This document shows positions 13,620-23,989 of a stretch of DNA of 64,000 nt, piece by piece. The stretch is from Polytrichum commune (Eukaryota > Streptophyta > Polytrichopsida > Polytrichales > Polytrichaceae). Under the pieces are notes generated by a model. That model ran no database searches and was not told the DNA's origin. It worked only from the letters and a program-made list of their open reading frames with translations. The stretch is from the NCBI GenBank assembly GCA_950295325.1, contig OX485806.1, positions 50,775,169 through 50,839,168 of the forward strand, read 5' to 3'. The position numbers and the translations under genes are program-made. How positions within the stretch are numbered: the first letter of the stretch is position 1; every line of letters begins with the position of its first letter.

Positions 13620-13960
13620 TAAACAACATTGTTTCCTCTTTAGACCTTTTAGTACCCCCATTCTACCCTAAGTCAATAGTTGGGATGCATTTAGTTAAAT
13701 GCTTTGAGTGCATTTTTAATTTATATTGGCCAGGCCGCCGCGTAATGCACATCTCCTTTCCTAAATATCCCAAATTGCCTAGCAAGTATTTGAAGCACTC
13801 GCCAAAATGAGCAAAATAATTGCACCAAATTATGGTAATAGTTGGAGTATGTAAAAAGAGTGATGTCATGAAAAAACCCTGGTTGGCCAAAGTCCAAATG
13901 TATGGACATATTGTCATGACTAACCACAATGGTGTTTATCATGCAATGCAATTTTTCCCT
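13620..13960 (-). pseudogene. PIF/Harbinger transposase relic
   Basis: Two overlapping minus-strand frames carry pieces of a Harbinger-type DDE transposase: IHLDFGQPGFFHDITLF in one (about 13940-13850) and CFKYLLGNLGYLGKEMCITRR in the next (about 13810-13740). The second piece corresponds to EYLLGDPKYLGKNMFIMRR in the 36.05 kb relic. The frame change between adjacent blocks shows it is broken. Confidence 0.6.
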
Positions 13961-15234
13961 CCTATTGAATCATTTGGTGTGCATATTGTTCTTCCAAGGT
14001 TTTGAAATCTCCACCAAAGTATTTTCGTTTATTTTTAATGCAGCCAAGGAAATCTATCTTCATGTTGCCAAGATGGCGTTGCACATTTGCATCCGGCCAT
14101 TGGATCTCCTTTTTAAGAGAATAATTAATACAACCAAACATAAATATCTCATCATCACATGAAAAGGATCTAGACCAATTCTAATAACAAAATTTAAGTA
14201 AACACATCATCATCCTTCATAAATAAATGAAACTATTGCTCAAGAGATAATTTAGTAGGGCGACCATTAATATTCTTAGCCAACGTGGATGAGCTAGCAC
14301 TATCAATCAAATGGGAACAATTGACTTGCACAATTTTTCAAACTCCCAAAGCATAAAATTTGAGTTGAATTCAAAAATCCAAAGAAATACATTCATGTTT
14401 AGCTACAAATCTCTAACGCCCACATTAACATCAACTGACAAATTTCCTCATTTTTTAAGGTTGTTGGCATTGAAGAAAATTGCTCACACAAATCATTGTG
14501 CACTCATTATGAATGTTTTTTGTTTTCAAAACCAAAAATCCAAACATTGTCATAAAATTCCAAATAGCATATTCTCTCAACACAATCTATGTAAAACCAT
14601 AAGTAGAAAACTATCCCTATTGTCTTCCATTCCCTCTTCATCCTCATGATCATTTTCATGTTCATCACACCCCTCTACCTTGACATTGACAAATGGCAAC
14701 ATGCGATGATCATAACTTGACAACCTACTGTGGTGTGGTATTGTTGAAGTTGCAATCATAATCATTGCAACAAAATTTGCATATGATGATTGTGCAAGTA
14801 GGAAATGACATCACTTTCTTCATTGTCTTGGAACAATACAAAAAATTGTTAGGGCTCATTATGGAAGAATAATATATTGAAAGAGTTTAAAATGAAAAAA
14901 ACATGAAGAAAATGGTAATCTTATGCATTCAAGCATATTCTCCTAAGCACTTTCCAATAAATTTCATTTTGCCACGGGAGATTGTCTTTGACACAAACCA
15001 CCACAATGAGGTGAGGGTATAATAATGTGCAATGGTGCCAAGATGGCATATAACATGGCAAAGTCCCCCCAAATGTCAAAAATGTGGCGTCCACTATGTT
15101 GTCAAAGGATGAATAGATGCACCTCCAATCCACATATACATAGTGATGGTATTCAATGTTTAAAATCCATTATAATAACCATAGAAGATATATTGTAGTG
15201 CTTATGATTTATGAAAAACCAAATTCACATGTAG
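13961..15234. other. Spacer, nothing recognised
   Basis: AT-rich. Minus-strand ORFs at 14577-14765 (acidic and histidine-rich) and 14921-15133 resemble nothing I can name. They could be remnants of the Harbinger partner ORF. Confidence 0.4.
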
Positions 15235-17468
15235 GTGCATAACATAGCCCTACATTGGGTGCCCATACCCATGCCCATGCCCATTCCCACCCATGCCCAT
15301 GGGTTTTGGGTGGGCATGGGTGCGATATTATTGCTCATGGGTGGGCATGAGTTCGATATTATTATTCATGGGTGAGCATGGGCTAAAGCAAAGCATATTG
15401 GAAGGGGTCATTGAATGGGCTCTCATTCAATGCTTTCGAGGGTAAGAGCACCGAATCACCTTCACCCAGTAAGGTGAGTCCATCCTTCAGTGTGTCCCTA
15501 GGCTCCCAAGAATCCTCGGTCTTTTTTTTGTCACTTTCTTGTGCTTCTATTTTTCCCACCCTACCTTAAACCTAGTCCTGCCAAGAGGATTCCAAAACTC
15601 AAGAAAGAGAGGATGTTGTAAAGTGGTAGGGAGCGAGAGGAAAAAATGTTGTGAATCAAAACATGACCTGTTGCTGGAAACAACTCCCTCGCCGCCGGAA
15701 ACAGCTACGGTGGAATCTGGTTGCAAATTCTTCCCCGATTTCTCTCGATTTGTCGATGCAATTTTGCACCCGCAATCCTTAACCCAATTTTTGTGGCCTA
15801 AGAAAAAAAGGTTTTGAGTTGGTGTCTGGAGTGTGAAGTGGAGGGGAAATTGTGGGTCGAAGCTTGGAGCTCCTGAGCGATCCACATCTGCCATCGCCAG
15901 AGCTTCGAAGTTGCAACACGTCCCCTCGCCGCCGGAAACAACTCCCTTGCCACCGGCGATCTCAACGTCCACTTTGTAATTGTTGTGTTTTGTTGCATTT
16001 CAGACAGTGAGATGATGGAATCACAAGTTCCCTGAACACCCAATCCATCTTTCGCACCTAGTGAGTAGTCCAAGAATGAGGTCTCAACTCCATGAGAGAT
16101 TGATTCAATTCCACAAACATGAGTTCTCGGATCAGTCTTGAATCCATATATTTCTTTGCTCATTTGGAATTGTGGGACCTTTGGTCATAATTCTCCGCAA
16201 ATTTTCACAAATTACTCATAACTTGCATTCTTGAGCGCAACAACTTGTCGCATTTTGAGAATTTGATGAAATATTGACATGCGGGATCGGCGGACAAAAC
16301 ATCTCTTTAATATTGTGCACAATGATGACGGCTGTCTGGCATGTTTGTAATATGTTGTGCTCCAAACGTTGAAGTTGAAGACTGCTGGAAAATTATCGAT
16401 CATTTTAGAGGAATTTATAGAATATACCCCGATTCGATAAAGGAAATCCAGAGGATGTCAACAAGTAACTGGTTAGACTTGCAAACACTAGGATCTCAAC
16501 CGGTTACAACCAAACCTCTCCCCGATCACTGCTCCAAATAAGGTCTTGAATCTGTATTTTACTTCGCTCATTTGGAGTTGGACCTCAACCTCATTGACCT
16601 ATACATGTATGAGTGTGTCAGTAGAAATGGCGGTCCGTCTTCGCATAAAAAACTTGTTTGACTCATCATGTGCATTATGGGAAAACTTTATTTGAACATG
16701 AATTAGGGCAAATCTCATCAAGGCAAAACAAAAATTTAGCGCCCACAAGTGAGTGACTACTGCTTATTGAGATGGTGGCATCTAGCTCTAGTTTGCTAAA
16801 TGCACAAGTGATCGAGAAGGAAGTAAAGAAGACATCGCCGAATGATGCCGATCGTGTATTTTCGCTGCGCAAGAACCATGCTGGTCTAAACTTTGCTCTT
16901 TGGAAAAAAATTGGCATCGTGCAGCAACATGTTAAGGACTGCAAGTACGCAACGTGCTTCAATTGCAAGAAAATATACACGTTCAAGAAAACCACAGGTA
17001 CCAGCACCACGAGTGATCATAAGTGTCCTAAGGCTGAAAGATCGGGGAGTGGAGCAATGAACGTATTTGCAACAAAGGGCTTCCCCACCATACATGATAA
17101 GAAGATGTGAGCCCAAAATGGTGCTCACATGTGTTCTTAACCCTTCGAAACCATTAGAAGTTATGTTTTGATGTTTTATGATTATCCACAAAAATATAAA
17201 AAGAGTGAAGCTTGAATGAAGTTATGTTTAGTCATTAGGCTAGTGTGGAGAGGATTTATTAGAAGTAGGTAGCGTGAAGAAATTCCTTAGTTAGGTGAGC
17301 GTAGGGAGTGGTGAACCAAGGGTAGTTCCTTGGTTTAAATGTTTGAATTAGGATCTATGTTGTTAGTTTAAGAGACAAATGCTTAGAAGATAGGATGAGA
17401 GCCTACAAAGTAGGAAAAAATTACAAGGTCTTATCTTGAGGGTGTTCACCTACTCCCTCTCAACTCAC

Positions 17469-17476
17469 TATATAAA
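17469..17476 (+). promoter_or_regulatory. LTR TATA box
   Basis: TATATAAA within CTCACTATATAAACCCTC. The same block is at 53026 and 62144 in the full element. A start site about 30 nt downstream would place the following tandem array, hairpin and small ORF in the transcript leader. Confidence 0.6.
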
Positions 17477-17800
17477 CCCTCACTTTTCCCTCTCTCATCC
17501 TCTTTCCTTCGTGCTCTTTGGCACCCCACGTGTTATAAGTGTGGGTGTGGGAAGCAAGAACGGAGCGCATGTGCGTGCAAGGCCTCAATGTGAAGAACCA
17601 AGACTAATTCACCTCGAAGTTAGGAGTAGTCTTTGGTTGAGACATTTAGAGCCTAGCTTGTTGTATGTGACTTATAGAATTTAGATTCATGATATTTAGA
17701 TTTATAGTGTTTGGAATCATGGCATTTAGAATTGTAGCATCCACATTCATGTTGAATTTAAAGCTCTCTCTCTTCTAAGGAGTTGAGCTTTTAGAGCTTT

Positions 17801-17975
17801 GGGAAATACAGTATTTAGTTGCTGGAAATACAGTATTTAGTCAGAGGGTTAGTTGCTGGAACTACAGTATTTAGTTGCTGGAAATACAACATTTAGTTGC
17901 TGGAACTACAGTATTTAATCAGAGGGTTAGTTGCTGGAAATACATTATTTAGTTGCTGGAAATACAGTATTTGGT
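17801..17975 (+). repeat. Tandem array in solo LTR 1, unit about 22 bp
   Basis: About eight units of AGTTGCTGGAAATACAGTAT-TT with variants. It occupies the same position as unrelated arrays in the other LTR subtypes. Confidence 0.8.
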
Positions 17976-18237
17976 TTAGAAGTTAGACAGCTGGGACATT
18001 AGATTGGGTCATAGTTAATTAATAAAAATATTACCTAATGCTAATTAGGTAATGAGCATTTAGCTAGGGAGTTGACTATAAGGCATCATAAGGTGATATC
18101 AAGGGGGGGAACTTGTAGTTAAGTTGTTGGGATTGTAATCAAGCACTTAAGGGTGCCATGGCGAATAATGAACAAACTTGGAAGTGAATGGCGAAGAATT
18201 GCGGAAGAGGATGTAATGCTAAGTGATGAGAGTGATG

Positions 18238-18254
18238 AGTGTTTTTTAACACTT
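18238..18254 (+). promoter_or_regulatory. Conserved hairpin upstream of LTR small ORF
   Basis: AGTGTTTTTTAACACTT: an AGTGTT/AACACT stem with a T-rich loop, 13 nt before the start codon of the small ORF. It is conserved in the other LTRs (20785, 53906, 62978). Confidence 0.6.
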
Positions 18255-18267
18255 GTGTATTCATCAC

Positions 18268-18447
18268 ATGGAGTCAACAAGTCACAACTTCAGCGAGGTG
18301 ACGAGCACTAGTGAAGAATCAACGGCTAGAACTAAGGTTTCAAGAGGGAAGTCCTTAAGAGCATGTGTAGCTAAGGCCGTGGGATGGACCCTTGAGGCGG
18401 CCAATGCTATACCCACTCAAGAAAATTGCATTAATAAAACATCATGA
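18268..18447 (+). CDS. LTR-encoded small protein (59 residues)
   Basis: An ORF within the LTR, starting at the ATGGAG just after the conserved hairpin. An in-frame start 15 nt upstream (18253) is possible, but ATGGAG is the start shared with sister LTRs. The N-terminal half is serine- and threonine-rich. The core at about residues 24-41 reads START..SRGKSLRACVAKA then VGWTLEA. It ends INKTS-stop, as in solo LTR 2. Sister copies differ mainly by synonymous changes, so the protein appears selected. I recognise no domain; the core could form a short amphipathic helix with one cysteine. Function unknown. Confidence 0.6.
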   Translation: MESTSHNFSEVTSTSEESTARTKVSRGKSLRACVAKAVGWTLEAANAIPTQENCINKTS

Positions 18448-20268
18448 CTTAAGAGAAGTTGGGGGTTCATTGAGATGGGACTTATATCTTATGTTGCTAC
18501 TTTTGGTGTGACACATGCGAGTCTCAAAACCATCACCCGGACTAGGACGCTTAAGGGTGGTGGGTTTGGCCTCACAGAAGACGATGACATTTGTGGCTGC
18601 CAACTTTTGCGCGATTGACCTCCAACCATTTGAATCGATAGCCGGACAGGGTTTGAAAAAGCTTGTTCAAACAACTTTGAACATCGATGTTGCAAGCAAT
18701 AAGTGACTCATGGTTGATGACCTGTTGTGTCAACCAATTACCCGCCAGACGCAATATAGACACTCGCGCGACGGCGGGGCGCGCTATAGTGGCAAAGCGT
18801 CTTCAAGAACACATTGCTACTGACGTATCCATGGCAAACACCCTTGATCTCTAGACGGACAGTATCAAGAAGGTAGCTTATATATCTGTCACGGTGCATT
18901 ACATCGATGAAGAGTTTGCTCTGTTTGATCGAACATTGCATGTGAAGCTTGTTCACGATGAGAGCCACACCGCTGTTATGGTTTTGGACGAGTCCAAGGA
19001 AGCTTTGGACATCTTCGGTATCAAGGATTTGGTGTTTGATAAAATCACTATTGTGGCGGATTGTGGATCGAACATCGTTGCCGAAGATGGCATTTCAAGC
19101 GAGTTTGACTTGTTAGGGTGCATTGATCATAAAATCACGAATTATTTGACCTACGTACTCAACAAGACTACGAAACATGTCGATGGTAAGAATAACAAGT
19201 TTTTTTACCGATACCTTGATGAGCCCAACATGGCGGCCCTATACGCTCTCATTGACGCCTGTAAGAGTTTGGTCGCATACTTATAAAAATCAAATCTTCA
19301 ATCAAAGTTGTCAAAGATGCTGAAACAAGATAATGCAACCAGATGGAACTCGCTATACCATTGCATGCTTAGTGTTTTTGAAATGCTAATTGAGGTGATT
19401 GATCGATTGAAGCAGAAGGATGCACTGTAGAAAGTTGCCTCAATCTCAGAGACATGTTTGAAACAGTTAATTGACTTGTTGGCACCATTTCAGAAGGCAA
19501 CTTTGGATCTCGAACATTTCAAAGAGCCGACACTGCACAAGGTTGTATTTTGGCGATTTCAACTGTTGAAACATCTAAAACATGTTATGAACGATGTGAT
19601 TAATGACGATGGTACCGTTAGGACGAGCAAAGACTCCCCTTCGATCATAGCTTGTAAGTGCCTCTTGACACCACTAGTGCAAGAGAAGATGGAGCTCGAC
19701 ATGCTCCATGTTGTAGCAACACTTCTGGATCCCGTTATGAAAAACCATATGTGCAAGATGGAGGTCCCCGACGCTTTAGTTACTAAGGCAAAAACAAAAC
19801 TAAGGGAGTTTATGCGCTCGATTGGCACAGGGGAGGTTTTAGCTAATTTGGATCACGAGAAAGATGATGCACCGGCCCCACCACAAAAGAAGTGTTGTAA
19901 TGATGACACGATGTCTATGTACGATGAGTTTGAGGATGAGTTAGAAGAGATTCATGACAATGGGGCTGAGATCGTAGTTGTTAGCAACTTCGATGCACGT
20001 ATTGAGCTTGAGTTCAGTATGTATGAGACATACAAGGTCACCGATCTCGAAAAAAATGAGATCATTACAGCGGTGAGCTTAGCATTGCCAATGAATTGGG
20101 ATACCATTGCTAAATTCAATATTCTTTTGTGGTGGAAGTTGAAAGGAGCCCCCACATTCTCCATCATGTCATGCTATGGGTGGGCATGGATGGGCATAGG
20201 TCGCTGTTGATGGGCATGGTCTGGGTATGGGCGCAATTTAAAGGAAAATGTTGGGCTCTGGTGCATAA

Positions 20269-20454
20269 GCATCAAGGATAATTGCTCCCGGTTTAATCAA
20301 TGTTTTTCTTTGGTTTTGTAGATATTCTAGATTTTTGTCTTATCTACTTCTCTATGACACATTTCTTTTCATGAGCATCAATTCTATAGATGTCCACAGT
20401 CTCTATGTCTACATGTGAGAGGACACCCGAATTTGGTGAGAGAATTTGTGGGCA
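20269..20454. other. Short spacer between hAT element and solo LTR 2
   Basis: 186 bp of DNA flanking the hAT insertion. No feature seen. Confidence 0.5.
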
Positions 20455-20583
20455 TGTGAGGCCAAACCCACCACCCTTAAGCGTCCTAGTCCGGATGATG
20501 GGTTTGTGAATCACATGTGTAGTATCAAATCTCAATGATATAATAAGTATCCTTCATATCAGTGAACCTTCTAGTTCTAAAGT

Positions 20584-20748
20584 TCATGATGTTTTATTAA
20601 TACTTGTTTCCTGAACAAATGAGGCCTTAGCCTTCTCCAAAGTCCATCCCGCGGCTTTGGCCACGCATCCTCGTAAAGACATCCCCCTAGCACCATTAAT
20701 CTTTACTTCCTTTGCCTTGCCATTGCTAGGATCAACCACATTCCCCAT
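20584..20748 (-). CDS. LTR-encoded small protein (54 residues)
   Basis: Minus-strand ORF from ATG 20748 to TGA 20584. It starts MGNVVDPSNGKAKEVKINGA, resembling MENVEHSRDGKTKEAKTKGA in the full element. Its core is RGMSLRGCVAKAAGWTLEKA and it ends INKTS-stop as in solo LTR 1. Unlike the full element, N-terminal and core segments are fused in one reading frame here, which may be the ancestral form. Function unknown. Confidence 0.6.
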   Translation of the reverse strand: MGNVVDPSNGKAKEVKINGARGMSLRGCVAKAAGWTLEKAKASFVQETSINKTS

Positions 20749-20784
20749 TCTTGAACAAGTAACTTATTTTGACCAATAAGATGT

Positions 20785-20801
20785 AAGTGTTTAAAAACAC
20801 T
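20785..20801 (-). promoter_or_regulatory. Conserved hairpin upstream of LTR small ORF
   Basis: On the minus strand AGTGTTTTTAAACACTT, 36 nt before the small-ORF start. Same position and stem as in the other LTRs, although most surrounding sequence has diverged. Confidence 0.6.
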
Positions 20802-20940
20802 GTCTTTGATGATCCACCCCAATCACATTCATTAGCAAGCCACGCCTCACGCTAACTAGCCTAATAAACCTAACACGTACATACGTGCTAGAATAATCTA
20901 AAATGCATAATTTAACCTATGCTTAGTTTTAAGCCCTTAA

Positions 20941-21196
20941 GCTGCCCCAGTAGCCTAATTTGGTTCGTCCCAGTTGCTTAGTAGCACTAACTCAGTTGTC
21001 TCGGCTGCTCCAGTAGCCCTCCTTCAGTTGTCTCGGCTGCTCCTGTAGCCCTCCTTCAGTTGTCTCGGCTGCTTAGTAGCCTAATTCAGTTGTCTCGGCT
21101 GCTCCAGTAGCCCTCCTTCAGTTGTCTCGGCTGCTTAGTAGCCTAATTCAGTTCGGCCCAGCTGTTTAGTAGCCTAATTCAATTCGGCCCAGCTAT
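20941..21196 (-). repeat. Tandem array in solo LTR 2, unit about 32 bp
   Basis: About eight units alternating TCAGTTGTCTCGGCTGCTCC with AGTAGCCCTCCT or AGTAGCCTAAT (plus strand). Sequence unrelated, or only remotely related, to the arrays in the other LTRs, but at the equivalent place. Confidence 0.8.
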
Positions 21197-21504
21197 GGTT
21201 GAACAGAAATTTAATCAATCCTACAACCATTTTCAACTCCTAGTAGTTAATCTAACATTCCTCTAATCTATTAACTAATACTTAATCTATCCTACTAATT
21301 TCCTCAAGTTAACCCCCAATCACACGTGTCTATCTAGTAATTCTAAGGGGTCCCTCCACGTGAGAGAGATTGAGAGAGAGAGCTTAACTAACTACCTTCA
21401 CTACAACTAATAACCCACCTACGTGGCTCGAGCTCTTAAGAGCTTGCTCTCTTGAGAGCGCTTGATGGAGAGAGAGGAAAATGAGAGAGAAAACACCTTA
21501 AGTA

Positions 21505-21556
21505 GCAAAGAGGGAGAGAGGGAGAGAGGGAGAGAGGGAGAGAGGGAGAGAGGGAG
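21505..21556 (+). repeat. GAGGGAGA microsatellite
   Basis: Six or more exact GAGAGGGA units within solo LTR 2, with shorter GA runs near 21362-21385. Confidence 0.9.
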
Positions 21557-21908
21557 GATTAGCACCTCCAATCACAATCCCTTAACCTTCACCTCTAAAG
21601 TAGGGACTAATCCCCTTCCACCAAGCTTCCTTCTTCCTAAACTAACAAGGTGGATCCAAAAGTGGGCATTTAACCCGCGGAGCTCGCCTTGCCTCACCTT
21701 ACCCCTTACTCACATAATCAAGGCATTTTCCTATTGAAATCAAACCTTGGAATAATCACACAACACCACCTAATGTCTAAAGTTAAATCCACACCACACT
21801 TCACTATTTTTATGTTTTGTGAATAATCATAATACCTCAAAGTCAAACTAAAATTGGTTTCGAAGAGTTAATCACCACATGTGGGCACCATTTTGGGCTC
21901 ACAGGGCA

Positions 21909-23985
21909 TGATTGGAACGATAAGAACATCATTTTATGAAAATGCCAAATCTACAAACAATGAAACGATTTTATTACATTCAATGTAGGCTAGTCCAAAT
22001 CTTGCAATTTAATCTAGAACAAAAACATGGAAACAACACATTACGTTAAAGGATTGGATAACTCTATGTATTGTAAGCAATGTATCCACTAAGAGACACA
22101 ATGGCAACTCATTCATGCCCCACCAATCTTTTGCCACTATGAGATCATAGGAGGTCAAACATCCTCATTTTGTCCCTAATATTCTTAAACCATGAGAGAG
22201 AAGAAAAAAACTAAACATCTTTGGTAAGGCATGCAATTTGCAAACTAAAACAAAGCCTCTATATATCTTCCAATTGGTTGCATTCTAGGGAAGAATGACA
22301 TTTGAAGGAGAGGAAACCTCAAAACATGATACCTTTGAGCAATTATGCAATTTTAATATCAAACCCACCAAATGTACAAAGAACAAAGTTTGTATGTGTG
22401 TGTTGTCCTCGACCAACCCACTAACAAAAAAATTAAATAAAAATAAAAATAGGAAAAAACATATAATTCTATAAACAAACATTTGAAGGAACATGTGAAT
22501 GTGAAACAATGATTTCTCTTATCATAAGAAAATAAACCATAGCGCAAGCAAAGATGATGCAAAATGCAAGGATGATACGTATCCAAATTCAAATGTGAAG
22601 ATCATCACCATGTTTTGGTTTGCTCCATTTAATCAAAGTTTCGATGGATGTATTCTCAAAAAAAAAACACCTTGGTTGTGTTTGTCCCTCCAGTCTCTAT
22701 TGTGCAACCTATTGCGAGTGGTCGAGAAAAGAAAAAGGGGGAGAAAGATCCAACCCAAAAATATATATAAATGAATGCATTATCATATAAGGGTGCCCAA
22801 GTCAATATTAAAGGCACGATCTTGAATTGGAGGTGGAGGAATTTAAGCATGTTTGCACTTACCTCCTTGTTTCAAAGAGGGTTGTGGGTCCTCCTCACAA
22901 AGATCCTCAATGTGTTGTGAAGCTTCCACAAAGTGCCGCAAAACCTCATCCTTTGCAAGGTGAAAGGAGGCAAGGCAATCAATAAACCATGGGCAAAGTT
23001 CCATAATAGGATGTTCCCACAACTTCATTTGAGAGGTTGTAACAACACAAAATTCAATCACCTTATTAAGGCCAAGATGACAAATAATGTGGGAGGGCCT
23101 ATAATGTTATTGCTTTGTAGATTTCAAATTTTTTTATGTACACACCAAAGAGAAATGAATTTATATCTGGATAAGGCCATCGAATAAAAATATTAAGGTG
23201 TATATACAAGAAAATAATGTGGTGAAAATTTGTAAAACATTGGTTTGTGTGGACTTGCCCAACACAATTTCACCAACAATTTTTGTAAGCTTTGTGGACT
23301 TGGTGAATTAATATCCACCAAGGGGCATTTTTCTTTGTCATTTAAAGCCACGTGTCTATAGGACCCCTCATTAAAACCCCCCATAATAAAATTTCATGAC
23401 CCTAAATAAAGTATACTCACAAACCGTAGACTACATAATAGTCTCATATATGTATACAAATATTTTGAATGCCCGGAGTAAATTGGCTTGATTATGATTT
23501 CAAAATATGAATGGTTGGTAGAAGTTTGACACTTTTTGAAGGCGTGTCCATGAATAACTTCATAAATGATAAATTTATTGAAGTATGATGCGGGGGATGG
23601 CAATTCTTGCTTTGCAATTTGGCATGTATGAGCATCTACACTCGATATAATACACAATGAGGACAAAAATCAAATTATGTATGTTTTTCATATGTACATG
23701 TCTCTCATTAACAGTGATCATCGTGGTGTTTGGTTGCATGTGGCATACATGTACACATTATTGCAAGCATATATGTACACATGTATAGTTATGATTAATC
23801 ATTTGATATATGCATCACCTAGTTGTAGAACTTATACAAAAATCTTAGTTTTTTTAAGTCAACACACTTGGATTCGATAGTTGCGGCAAACATATGTTCT
23901 TATATGGTAGTCATATTGGAATTGGGGGGGGGGGGGAGGGACAATATTCTCTAAGAGTTGGAGAAATCCATATTCAACACTTGTA
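21909..23985. other. AT-rich spacer
   Basis: No gene recognised. A stretch with overlapping ORFs on both strands at 22843-23187 has no known motif. A run of about 14 G residues lies near 23923-23936. Confidence 0.45.
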
Positions 23986-23989
23986 AAGT

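Larger units (their letters stand above)
17101..18581 (+). mobile_element. Solo LTR 1 (Ty3/gypsy family of this window), TSD GAAGA
   Basis: The LTR is 17106-18576 (1,471 bp), starting TGTGAGCCCAAAA and ending GGTTTGGCCTCACA. The 5-bp duplication GAAGA is perfect at 17101-17105 and 18577-18581. Ends and internal blocks match the LTRs of the full element at 52-63 kb, including CACAAAAATATAAAAAGAGT near the start, the TATA region, GGCACCCCACG..TTATAAGTGTGGGTGTGGGAAGC and GGACGCTTAAGGGTGG near the end. No internal domain is present, so unequal recombination between two LTRs has removed it. It interrupts the hAT transposase between its zinc finger and catalytic region. Confidence 0.9.
16772..20175 (+). 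pseudogene. hAT transposase relic (BED zinc finger to hAT C-terminus)
   Basis: Begins at ATG 16772 (MVASSSSLLNAQVIEKEV), followed by a BED-type finger at codons 50-75 (CFNCKKIY...DHKC). Frame and homology resume directly after the solo LTR with TFVAANFCAIDLQPFESIAG, the conserved start of the hAT catalytic region. Downstream, DL-stop-TDSIKKVAYISVTVHYIDE (about 18850-18910) is the usual LWTDS block with an amber stop. ADCGSNI and a CIDHKI block follow in 18894-19286. The C-terminal half (19458-20170) ends in FNILLWWKLKGAP.FS, the start of the dimerisation domain, and is then cut short by the terminal repeat. Stops at 18704 and 18853, frameshifts and the missing C-terminus make it non-functional. 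Confidence 0.8.
15235..20268 (+). mobile_element. hAT DNA transposon with 8-bp TSD, split by a solo LTR
   Basis: The element spans 15243-20260. The target-site duplication GTGCATAA is perfect at 15235-15242 and 20261-20268. Terminal inverted repeats are CATAGCCCTACATT (left) and CAGAGCCCAACATT (right, reverse complement), 12 of 14 matching. Both subterminal regions are packed with GCCCATRCCCAT / GGGCATGGG motifs in inverted orientation (15261-15385 and 20175-20232), as expected for hAT transposase-binding sites. An 8-bp TSD is diagnostic of hAT. Without the LTR insertion and its extra TSD copy the element is 3,542 bp. Its transposase is broken, so it is dead. The first 1.5 kb (15390-16760) is non-coding, with two repeated CGCCGCCGGAAACA boxes near 15690 and 15930. 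Confidence 0.9.
20450..21908 (-). mobile_element. Solo LTR 2, inverted, TSD GGGCA
   Basis: The LTR is 20455-21903 (1,449 bp) on the minus strand. It reads TGTGAGCCCAAAATGGTGCC at its 5' end (21903) and GGTTTGGCCTCACA at its 3' end (20455). TSD GGGCA is perfect at 20450-20454 and 21904-21908. Similarity to the other LTRs is confined to the ends, the hairpin and small-ORF region, and the first 100 bp, so it is a diverged subfamily. No internal region remains. Confidence 0.9.
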
